This document shows, one piece after another, positions 1 through 6,082 of a stretch of DNA of 8,994 nucleotides (the stretch's first letter is position 1; each line of letters begins with the position of its first letter). Under the pieces are notes generated by a model. The model saw nothing but the letters and a program-made list of their open reading frames with translations. It made no database searches and was not told where the DNA came from. Both the position numbers and the translations under genes were made by a program. Source of the stretch: Microcaldota archaeon (GTDB taxonomy: Archaea > Micrarchaeota > Micrarchaeia > Burarchaeales > Burarchaeaceae); assembly GCA_003660965.1 (NCBI GenBank), contig QMVF01000022.1, positions 1-8,994 of the forward strand. The letters run 5' to 3'.

Positions 1-2
1 AC

Positions 3-977
3 CGCACAGTACGCACGTTCAGAACCCAGCTCTATGAGGGCAGAATGGCACTTGCAACCTCCCTGCCAGGCGGAGAGCTTGTAGACCCGAATGTGGTATG
101 GGATACCAGTGTGGGTGAGGTGAGGAGGGAAAGGCGAATAAACCAAATACTCTCTGCAATCCCTGTCTTGGGCCTGATAGACCACAAGGATGCAATTGCA
201 GAAGGAACTTTTGACAACTACTATTCAGACTACATAACAAATACGCTGGTGCCTAACGTAAACAATCTTACTGAATGGTATTCGAGCGAGGTAAGGAGTT
301 CAATATTCGATCTTGGAGCAGGCGCAGAAGGCCCTTTTGCGCGCGAAGGCCACGGAGTTTACCTCAACAACCCGCGCACCCTAGACTTCCTTGCTGAGAA
401 CTACTACTCCGCCCTAATAGCCTACTCAATTGTAAAGCGAGTTGCAGACAGGGAAGGGCTTACCGGGGAGAATGCACCGCCAGAGCTTGCAACAGCAGGG
501 CAGGCAATAACTGATTTTGAAACAGTTGCAGCAGAGGGCCTAAACGAAATGTTCAGAGCGCGCGGCATGAGATTCTACGAGGGGGAGCTGGAAAGATATG
601 ATGTTGGGGAAAACAGCCCCGCACCATACTTAGAAGTTGCCCTTGGAAGGTTCAGCGAGGACTTGGCTAGCATGGAGCGATGGCTTGCAAACGCTGAAGA
701 GCGCATAGTGCTTCATGGAGAAAACTTTGCATCAATGGCCTCAATCTACACGCTCTGGAGCCAGGATGATATAGGCGCACTTGTGGATGCGGTAAATGAT
801 GGAAGGATACAGTTCAGATCAATAGATGGAAGCTGGCTGCCCAGGGAAGTGGTGGTTGAAAAATTAAGACAATTCAACGTTTCAAACGCATTCGGAACCG
901 ACTGGTCGGTCCTGCCAGATGAAGCAACCTACAACGAGTACTTGCACTGGGTGCAGGAGAATAGGCAGACGCAATAG
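3..977 (+). CDS. Hypothetical protein, 3' part of a gene entering from the left
   Basis: I do not recognise this protein. The first ATG is at 45, but the frame is open back to the window edge and reads plausible protein there (RTVRTFRTQLYEGR before the Met). No ribosome-binding site or TATA box precedes 45, so the gene most likely starts outside the window and Met at 45 is internal. The visible part, about 324 residues, looks largely helical and acidic. It has aromatic patches (ENYYSALIAYSIVKR, FDNYYSDYI) and a tail rich in Trp, Glu and Asn. I see no signal peptide, membrane helix, cysteine motif or nucleotide-binding loop. It ends at TAG 975-977. The next gene follows after 38 bases and has its own TATA box, so the two need not be co-transcribed. 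Coding is well supported by the long open frame; the function is unknown. Confidence 0.75.
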   Translation, partial: RTVRTFRTQLYEGRMALATSLPGGELVDPNVVWDTSVGEVRRERRINQILSAIPVLGLIDHKDAIAEGTFDNYYSDYITNTLVPNVNNLTEWYSSEVRSSIFDLGAGAEGPFAREGHGVYLNNPRTLDFLAENYYSALIAYSIVKRVADREGLTGENAPPELATAGQAITDFETVAAEGLNEMFRARGMRFYEGELERYDVGENSPAPYLEVALGRFSEDLASMERWLANAEERIVLHGENFASMASIYTLWSQDDIGALVDAVNDGRIQFRSIDGSWLPREVVVEKLRQFNVSNAFGTDWSVLPDEATYNEYLHWVQENRQTQ

Positions 978-984
978 GGCACAA

Positions 985-994
985 TTTATTTAAA
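985..994 (+). promoter_or_regulatory. TATA box for the surface-protein unit
   Basis: TTTATTTAAA lies in the 38-base gap between the stop at 977 and the ATG at 1016. Its centre is about 26 bases before the ATG, the normal distance from an archaeal TATA box to the transcription start. The mRNA is therefore probably leaderless, which fits the absence of a GGAGG-type site before 1016. The placement is inferred from sequence and spacing only. Confidence 0.6.
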
Positions 995-1015
995 CAGTCC
1001 AAGAGAAGCCCTAGC

Positions 1016-2674
1016 ATGAATCATCGATCGCTCTTGCTGTTCCTCCTTTTAATCAGCTCTATAGGATTTGCTCAATGCAGTGAATCTTTAACCTCAATTT
1101 CCGTAAAGGAATTCACCCTTTACGATGATACTCTGCAGGCAGGAGAAAGCCTTGAAGGAGAGCTGCTTATAGAAAATTCATTCAACCATTCATTATTCAA
1201 CTCAGTTCTTCTTCTTAATCTGGAGCGCGAGCCAGTTCATGAATTTGGAAGCGAATATGTTGGTGAGCTGATTGTGGAAAGCGATTTCAGTCTTGCACCC
1301 GGAGCCACAAAGAGAAGCTCTTTCTCATGGAAGCTTCCCCAAGCCCTTCCAGCAGGCACCTATTCAGTAAAAGCATATACGCACTCAAACGGTTTCAACA
1401 CTGGGGGAATTTCATTTATAAACTCACTTTATGCAGGCTCTGTACAATTCACCGTGCTTAATGACAATCCAGTAAGCTTTTCAATAAACAGTTCAAGCCT
1501 CCAGCTTTCAAACAAGTCTTATGATTATACGGGCATACCTGGCTTTCTAGTTGAGGGAGAAAACGTTTCCGTAGCATTCAATCTAACCAATCACAATTCA
1601 CCAGGAAACCTTACCATGATTTACAGGCTTCACATATGGGATGAGTATAAACATGCAGAGCTTCAGCGCCTTTTGAGCCTGGGAGTAATACCTACTGACT
1701 CCGCTCTTGCAGATCATATAAGACAAACTTCTTTGGTGGGCGGGTTTTTGAGCTTAAACATGAGCGCAGATGAAACTCGGAATGTGGAATTAGTTCTTGG
1801 TTCATTAAAACCAGATGCGTATTTGCTGGTAGTTGAAATCAGCAAAGGCAGTTATAGTTCACTCTTCAAACTCCCGCTTTCAGTTAACGGACCTAAGAGG
1901 CTTATAAGGTTTGCAGGAATCTCTCCCTATCCTTTTGCTGATGGTGAAGAGGCACAAATACTCGCCTGCCTTTCCTCGACTACGGAAGTGGGAGGCACGA
2001 CTCCCCCGCTATTAGATTCCACATTAAAACTTAAACTATATTCAGGTGAATTTTCAAACGGAGTTTTATTATGGAAGAATGAACATAATTTCACGCTTTC
2101 CAATCCATTAACTGCATTTCACTTCAACCTCTCCCAAAATATACAGACAAACGACTTCTCTCTGGTTCTTTCACTTCTGGATTCAAACAATAGCCTTATG
2201 GATTCTGCCGAACTTGACTTTACCCCTGAATCATTGGAGGGCCGCAATTTATTGAAAATAGAAAGCAGGGAGTTAGCAGGCATCGTTTACTACACCGTGC
2301 GTCTAACGAATGCAGAAGGCGGGCTTATTCCAGGCTCAATAGCCGTTTCACTAATGGATGTAAACGGTACAGTGCTCGAAACCCGTTCAGCAGACATTCG
2401 TGGCTTCTTTGAAGGCACTTTCAGCGCGCCTCCTGGCGGCTATTCCATAGGCGTATATGAAATCACCTATGGGCTAAAGCAAAACCTGTCAAACGCAACC
2501 CCATACACTGCTGATCAGCTTCCCTACAGGCCTCCTAAAACACCCCAAGAACCAACGCAACCCCTCACCCAATTTCAAACAACCTCTCCCCTCCTTCTGC
2601 TTTCAGTTCTACTCATTCTAATTATTCTGGGCCTTACCTATACGCTCATACATCAATTCAGAAAAAAGGGCTGA
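1016..2674 (+). CDS. Membrane-anchored, probably N-glycosylated surface protein of unknown family
   Basis: This is a 552-residue type I surface protein. Residues 1-20 form a signal peptide (Arg4, then LLLFLLLISSIGFA). Cys21 follows Gln, so there is no proper lipobox. Residues 22 to about 500 are beta-rich, with short alternating hydrophobic strands and PAGTYSV / PGGYSIGV turns typical of Ig-like (CARDB or FN3-type) domains; I cannot assign a family. A Pro/Thr/Gln linker (about 503-524) leads to a membrane helix (about 525-546) and a basic tail (RKKG), so the C-terminus is cytoplasmic. There are 13 N-X-S/T sequons (Asn 57, 158, 166, 183, 189, 198, 248, 358, 371, 391, 450, 490, 493), suggesting heavy archaeal N-glycosylation, and only Cys21 and Cys318. 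The ATG suits the upstream TATA box. The next gene starts four bases after the stop. An S-layer, adhesion or assembly role is possible but unproven. Confidence 0.85.
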   Translation: MNHRSLLLFLLLISSIGFAQCSESLTSISVKEFTLYDDTLQAGESLEGELLIENSFNHSLFNSVLLLNLEREPVHEFGSEYVGELIVESDFSLAPGATKRSSFSWKLPQALPAGTYSVKAYTHSNGFNTGGISFINSLYAGSVQFTVLNDNPVSFSINSSSLQLSNKSYDYTGIPGFLVEGENVSVAFNLTNHNSPGNLTMIYRLHIWDEYKHAELQRLLSLGVIPTDSALADHIRQTSLVGGFLSLNMSADETRNVELVLGSLKPDAYLLVVEISKGSYSSLFKLPLSVNGPKRLIRFAGISPYPFADGEEAQILACLSSTTEVGGTTPPLLDSTLKLKLYSGEFSNGVLLWKNEHNFTLSNPLTAFHFNLSQNIQTNDFSLVLSLLDSNNSLMDSAELDFTPESLEGRNLLKIESRELAGIVYYTVRLTNAEGGLIPGSIAVSLMDVNGTVLETRSADIRGFFEGTFSAPPGGYSIGVYEITYGLKQNLSNATPYTADQLPYRPPKTPQEPTQPLTQFQTTSPLLLLSVLLILIILGLTYTLIHQFRKKG

Positions 2675-2678
2675 GGAA

Positions 2679-4442
2679 ATGAATTTAAGGGACCTTTGCA
2701 TGAATTCATACATGTCCGAGCGCATCTGCATACTTGCTTTATTTATGCTCTTACTAGCCCCCCATGCAACTGCAACCACGGTAGTGGGTATTACAGAGGA
2801 AACTCCCAGCGGCTTTGAATTCATCTGCCAGAGCAGCAGCTCGCCATTCCAGTACATAACTGCTACGGTAAAAGGAAGAATGGATATGTGGGCAGAGTAT
2901 AGAGTTGTAGGCCCCACAGGTCCAATAGGAAATTGGATTGAAATAGATCAATTTGATGAAATTTACCTTAACGATCCATGGGAGATTGAAATACGCGCAT
3001 ACCCTATGCCATACCTGCGCTATCAGGTTCTACAGCCTACTCAAATAGCCCAAGCCAACCCGCCAGGCTATCCTGCAGGAACTTATAAGGGCAGCGCATA
3101 TGGCGCTTACTGGACTCCTGATGCATGGATTTTCGCAGAAGGCATACCCCCATCAAAAGCAATATATTCGAATCAGGGGGCGTGCACTACCAAATTATGG
3201 GTTCATGATGAACTGCATACATATGCAGAGAATCTGGCATGGGCAGGCAATCCACCGAGTGGTAATTGGGTTATAAGAATTCAAACAGGGGGCTCAGATC
3301 CTCCATGCACAGGCGCTGTTACTGATAGAGCTGGCAATCCTTATACAGGAGTTCCACCTAATTTGAGATGTGCCTCAACCGCAATTCCACGAGGCTTGGT
3401 TTGCAGAGGTCTAGCCCAGACCTTTGCAACTGCACCCCCCTACCCTATATTCATGGTTGATGAAACCTTCATAGACTACAGCGGTGCAGACACCCAGTTC
3501 GAAATGACGCCTCATGAGGGAACTGCCAACATACCTGATGGCATGGATGAAATCACTGTAACTTTAAGAACCGATCTCTTCATAGACTGGTGCGGCATTT
3601 ATTATAGAATGAGCGGCTGGCCAGATAATGACAGATTTTTCATAAACGGCTGGGTGCGAGGGGTTGGAGGGCCCGTGAGAATAGATGATGTACGTGCAAT
3701 GGGCAGCAACTTGGTATTTACTCTAAAGAAGAACCCGGGCGCTCCAAGCTGTGAAATCAATATAGATGGCTCACAGGGAGGGCCTTGCCCACCAGGCTTT
3801 GATTCTTACATTGATTACGAGAACTTTCCCTCCAATTCAGAAGTTAATATAAAGTGCGATGCCTCTTCGCCTCCTGATCATACTTTCCAGGTTTCAGGTT
3901 CGGGCACAACAGGGAATTATAACTGCGATTATTCAGATACTGATCCACATGAAATTTCAGCAACCATAACACCTACAGGTGGCGGAGATCCGGTTGATTG
4001 CGGGTCTAAAAACGTGCAATGCAATCCAAGCGGCACACCTAGCTGCACGCTTTATGTGCCTCCAGGCGGCACGGGCACAGAAAAATGTGATCCTCCATAT
4101 ACTTTTACCGACCTAGTGCTTTCCTACTCCGATATACCCCGCCCTCCGAGTTCATATCCTGAACTCAAATCATTGTTGCAAATAGTATGTGAAGATGGAA
4201 CCGTGATTCCTAACAGTTACTATACAGGAGTTGAAATTTCAGGAAGCGGCTCCATAACTGATGTTGATTGCGTGATTGATGATTATACTGGCGGAATTCA
4301 TCAGGTGGTTGCTTGGATCACCAATCCGCATAATTCTGGTCCACCTCCAGTTCCGCCAGCTCCAGTACCACCGGGCCATGTTACCCACTGTGCGACAGTT
4401 CTAACTTGTACCGGGCCCCTTGAATGTGTGGATTACGTTTAG
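2679..4442 (+). CDS. Secreted cysteine-rich protein with two tandem six-cysteine domains
   Basis: The family is not recognised. A hydrophobic segment (about 17-27) ends in a likely cleavage site after PHATA (residue 32), so it is exported. Residues 33-350 are rich in Trp, Tyr and Pro with six Cys (50, 169, 210, 231, 242, 305). Two similar domains follow, with Cys at 358, 370, 393, 416, 441, 448 and at 456, 470, 504, 531, 571, 577, then Cys583. Both begin with a P-S-C triplet and carry an SGSG turn before the fourth Cys. A proline-rich loop (about 553-564) lies inside domain 2. There is no C-terminal membrane helix or anchor, so it may be soluble or bound to its membrane-anchored neighbour, whose stop is four bases upstream. 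The start is uncertain. ATG 2679 has GAGG only two bases before it. ATG 2712 (Met12) gives a tighter signal peptide and has an AATTTAA box about 26 bases before it. Confidence 0.82.
   Translation: MNLRDLCMNSYMSERICILALFMLLLAPHATATTVVGITEETPSGFEFICQSSSSPFQYITATVKGRMDMWAEYRVVGPTGPIGNWIEIDQFDEIYLNDPWEIEIRAYPMPYLRYQVLQPTQIAQANPPGYPAGTYKGSAYGAYWTPDAWIFAEGIPPSKAIYSNQGACTTKLWVHDELHTYAENLAWAGNPPSGNWVIRIQTGGSDPPCTGAVTDRAGNPYTGVPPNLRCASTAIPRGLVCRGLAQTFATAPPYPIFMVDETFIDYSGADTQFEMTPHEGTANIPDGMDEITVTLRTDLFIDWCGIYYRMSGWPDNDRFFINGWVRGVGGPVRIDDVRAMGSNLVFTLKKNPGAPSCEINIDGSQGGPCPPGFDSYIDYENFPSNSEVNIKCDASSPPDHTFQVSGSGTTGNYNCDYSDTDPHEISATITPTGGGDPVDCGSKNVQCNPSGTPSCTLYVPPGGTGTEKCDPPYTFTDLVLSYSDIPRPPSSYPELKSLLQIVCEDGTVIPNSYYTGVEISGSGSITDVDCVIDDYTGGIHQVVAWITNPHNSGPPPVPPAPVPPGHVTHCATVLTCTGPLECVDYV
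3750..4427 (+). repeat. Tandem duplicated six-cysteine domain within the secreted protein
   Basis: The two copies cover residues about 358-448 and 456-577, plus Cys583. Matching landmarks in order are P-S-C, a C-P-P or C-D-P-P step, a third Cys followed by Asp or Glu-Asp, a V-S-G-S-G or I-S-G-S-G turn, a fourth Cys followed by acidic and Tyr residues, a short I-T strand, and two closing cysteines 6 to 7 residues apart. Cys-to-Cys intervals are 12, 23, 23, 25, 7 in copy 1 and 14, 34, 27, 40, 6 in copy 2. The order is kept while the loops are longer in copy 2, consistent with an old internal duplication of a disulfide-stabilised Ig- or PKD-like sandwich. DNA identity between the copies is not obvious. 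Confidence 0.6.
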
Positions 4443-4475
4443 AAAGGGGCACGATTCGCCCACTTTCCAAACCCC

Positions 4476-4480
4476 AAAAA
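4476..4480 (-). terminator. Oligo-T run after the regulator gene
   Basis: On the minus strand, five T residues directly follow the TGA of the gene ending at 4481. They lie in the 38-base gap between two converging genes. Archaeal RNA polymerase commonly stops at T-rich stretches without a hairpin, so this is a plausible but weak terminator. I see no comparable T run on the plus strand for the surface unit. Confidence 0.3.
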
Positions 4481-5290
4481 TCAAGCTAGCTGGTAAACTC
4501 CCTTCTTCTTTTCCAGCACCTCGCCTTCCTCTCTCATCAGATTCAGAACTACTGCGCACTCATCCTCCTTAACCTTGGCCTGCTCGGCAATCTCGCGTAC
4601 GCTCTGGGCCTTCTTGCCTTTCATAGCCCTCTCAATCCTCTCACTCAATGCACTGTAAAAGCCCTTGCGAGCCAAGTAGAAGCGCTTGTCAAAGCCCCTC
4701 ACACCCATAATTTCCCCATTCTTAACTTTTCTATAAAGCCTGTCTGAAATTGCCTTAACATCCCGCTCTCGCTCTACAATCAAATAGCCCCTCTGCTCCA
4801 GAATTTGCTCAGGATCATCTGAATCAACTGCAGCTGGCTTTCTCTCCTGCTTTTTTTCCTCCGCTTTCTCCATCTTCTCTCGTTTCTCCCCCTTTACAGC
4901 TCTTGCAAGCTCGTAAATTCTCTTTGGTATGTTGTACACACCCTCCCTGTATTTCACACTCCTGAAAAGTTTGATAATTCCATTCTCAACCAACCCATCA
5001 AGCACCCGCTTTTCAGCACTGCTCAGCAGCTCAGAAATTCTGCGTGGGGTGCGCTCGCTGAACTTTACGGATTCAAGCTTTCTCACAACCCCAAGCTCCT
5101 TTTCGCCCAATTCACCCTTCTCCTCCCTCACTTCACTCAGAATTTGCTCGCCCTTTTTACTAATTATGTAACCCCCAGGCCTGAGCTCGCTGAGCGCAAG
5201 CTCATCATTCTCCTTTAACTTCAATCGTTGTACAATTTGCTCAGGCAAGCCCAATGCAAGTTTTCCATCGCTCTTAACAACCTTAGCCAT
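4481..5290 (-). CDS. AbrB-hairpin / winged-helix protein, putative transcription regulator
   Basis: A 269-residue soluble basic protein. Residues 1-44 resemble a SpoVT-AbrB swapped-hairpin domain (KLALGLPEQIVQRLKLKEND, then LALSEL and GGYIISKKG), matching the family's pattern of strand, Pro, helix, Leu, Asp, strand. Residues about 63-130 look winged-helix (SERTPRRISELLSSAEKRVL, then a wing KYREGVYNI). A Lys/Glu-rich linker (131-157) follows. Residues about 160-222 form another possible module (LSER- and RGFDKRFYL-type segments), and 223-269 a compact winged helix (SVREIAEQAKVKEDECAVVL, ending KKKGVYQLA). I infer DNA binding. The modular build suggests an archaeal regulator or chromosome-associated protein rather than a simple antitoxin, and no toxin gene is adjacent. 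Its ATG directly follows the TAG of the AMMECR1 gene, with GGTGAG from the AMMECR1 3' end as ribosome-binding site, so the two are co-transcribed and probably translationally coupled. The target is unknown. Confidence 0.75.
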   Translation of the reverse strand: MAKVVKSDGKLALGLPEQIVQRLKLKENDELALSELRPGGYIISKKGEQILSEVREEKGELGEKELGVVRKLESVKFSERTPRRISELLSSAEKRVLDGLVENGIIKLFRSVKYREGVYNIPKRIYELARAVKGEKREKMEKAEEKKQERKPAAVDSDDPEQILEQRGYLIVERERDVKAISDRLYRKVKNGEIMGVRGFDKRFYLARKGFYSALSERIERAMKGKKAQSVREIAEQAKVKEDECAVVLNLMREEGEVLEKKKGVYQLA

Positions 5291-5905
5291 CTACTCACCA
5301 AGCACCTTTTCAACCACTTCGCCCCCGGGCTTCAGCTCATCAAACAGCTGCGCTTCAAACCTGTAAACTGAGGCACGCTTGCTCTTCCACGCATTTGGGG
5401 GCATGCCAGCCTTCACGCAGGTTTGAGCCAAAAACTCCTCCTCGTTCCACCCCTTTTCAGCCGCAACCTGGGGCAGGAGCAGCCCGCTGTAATAACCATC
5501 TTCAATCATAAGCCCATCCCTTCCAACCTCAATTGCCTTTGCATAAAGCTCAGGCTCCTCAGCCTCAAGCTTCATCATAGGCGTAAGCACGCTCACCTCT
5601 ATAACCAGCCCGGGCAGCTCCTCCTTTTTAACATGCGGAAAGCGCGGATCGCCAACAGCAGCCTGCACTGCACACTCAGCCACGGTTTGAGCCAAAGGCT
5701 TTGCTGCAATCACATAGCCTATGCAGCCTCTTAGTATTTTCTCAGGGTAGGTTTGAAGGGTAACGAACGCACCCTGCTTTTGCTTCAAACTCTCAGGCGC
5801 ATCAGAAGCATCAATTATAGTTTGATTAGTTAGAAAATACTCTATGGACTTGCGCGCAAGCTGAACTAAATATTTACCTTCCTCAAGCTTAAGAGCCACC
5901 CACAC
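5291..5905 (-). CDS. AMMECR1 family protein
   Basis: A conserved soluble protein found in archaea, many bacteria and eukaryotes; no reaction is firmly established for it. The signature LRGCIG is present (residues 75-80 counted from the upstream ATG at 5956), with other family blocks: LVQLARKSIEYFL, GAFVTL, DPRFPHV, LVIEVSVLTP, VGRDGLMIEDGYYSGLLLPQVA and an EEEFLAQTCVKAGMP segment. I place the start at GTG 5905 (GTG 5899 nearly as good) instead of ATG 5956. The family usually begins about 10-13 residues before the LVxLAR block, which GTG 5905 gives (204 residues). The ATG adds 17 residues not typical of the family, lacks a ribosome-binding site, and would put the best TATA box (5931-5940) inside the coding region. 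The gene for an AbrB/winged-helix protein starts immediately after its stop, and a 36-codon ORF diverges from it. The family call is very secure; the start is moderately so. Confidence 0.92.
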   Translation of the reverse strand: MWVALKLEEGKYLVQLARKSIEYFLTNQTIIDASDAPESLKQKQGAFVTLQTYPEKILRGCIGYVIAAKPLAQTVAECAVQAAVGDPRFPHVKKEELPGLVIEVSVLTPMMKLEAEEPELYAKAIEVGRDGLMIEDGYYSGLLLPQVAAEKGWNEEEFLAQTCVKAGMPPNAWKSKRASVYRFEAQLFDELKPGGEVVEKVLGE

Positions 5906-5913
5906 ACCAAGTG

Positions 5914-5923
5914 GATTTAAATA
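5914..5923 (+). promoter_or_regulatory. TATA-like box GATTTAAATA, candidate promoter of the small basic ORF
   Basis: The core ATTTAAAT is palindromic and could work either way. On the plus strand it predicts transcription from about 5945, ten bases before the ATG at 5955. On the minus strand it would place the start near 5891, inside the AMMECR1 coding region, so the plus direction fits better. Confidence 0.4.
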
Positions 5924-5930
5924 GGGCAGG

Positions 5931-5940
5931 CTTAAAATAG
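5931..5940 (-). promoter_or_regulatory. TATA-like box CTATTTTAAG, candidate promoter of AMMECR1
   Basis: Read on the minus strand, this box predicts transcription from about 5909. That is 4 bases before GTG 5905 and 10 before GTG 5899, giving a near-leaderless mRNA. It supports the downstream GTG starts over the ATG at 5956, which lies upstream of this box. Confidence 0.45.
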
Positions 5941-5954
5941 ATTCGGTAATTCTC

Positions 5955-6065
5955 ATGAATGGTGATAAACGAGGCTTGAGGAAGAGGAGGAGAAAAAGGA
6001 AGAGGTACAGGCGAAGAAGAAAGAAAATTTATGGAGTGCGCGGGGAGCACAAGGAGCAGGATTGA
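5955..6065 (+). CDS. 36-residue Arg/Lys-rich peptide, possibly L41e-like
   Basis: This ORF runs ATG 5955 to TGA 6063-6065. Of 36 residues, 19 are Lys or Arg and four are acidic. The core at residues 9-24 is basic at every position but Tyr18 (RKRRRKRKRYRRRRKK). The tail IYGVRGEHKEQD is more ordinary. Length and composition resemble ribosomal protein L41e, a roughly 25-38 residue Arg/Lys-rich peptide of archaeal and eukaryotic large subunits. I see no diagnostic motif, so this is a suggestion only. It sits between AMMECR1 (divergent) and the PRTase-like gene (convergent, ending 17 bases beyond), where no long gene is present, and a TATA-like box precedes it. Against it: a purine-rich tract read in this frame gives Arg/Lys by composition alone, and there is no clear ribosome-binding site. 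It could equally be leader sequence. Confidence 0.4.
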   Translation: MNGDKRGLRKRRRKRKRYRRRRKKIYGVRGEHKEQD

Positions 6066-6082
6066 TGACCTACACCAAGGAA

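Noticed and set aside
1061..1081. Lipoprotein signal at Cys21 of the first surface protein
   Set aside because: The residue before Cys is Gln, which a lipobox does not accept, and the protein already has a C-terminal membrane anchor.
2618..2917. 99-residue minus-strand ORF across the junction of the two surface genes
   Set aside because: It overlaps the 3' end of one and the signal peptide of the other, both well supported, and has no upstream TATA box.
4443..4480. Hairpin terminator or small RNA between the converging genes
   Set aside because: I see no stable stem in the 38 bases; only a T run for the minus strand remains.
4929..5171. 80-residue plus-strand ORF inside the regulator gene
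   Set aside because: It is antisense to a gene with clear domain structure. Its Ser/Leu/Phe-rich composition is typical of a shadow frame.
4481..5290. AbrB-type antitoxin of a toxin-antitoxin pair
   Set aside because: At 269 residues with extra winged-helix-like modules it is far larger than an antitoxin, and its partner is AMMECR1, not a toxin family.
5977..6034. Purine-rich tract that could form a triplex or serve as a repeat
   Set aside because: It is explained at least as well by the run of Arg/Lys codons in the 36-codon ORF, and it has no mirror symmetry or regular period.
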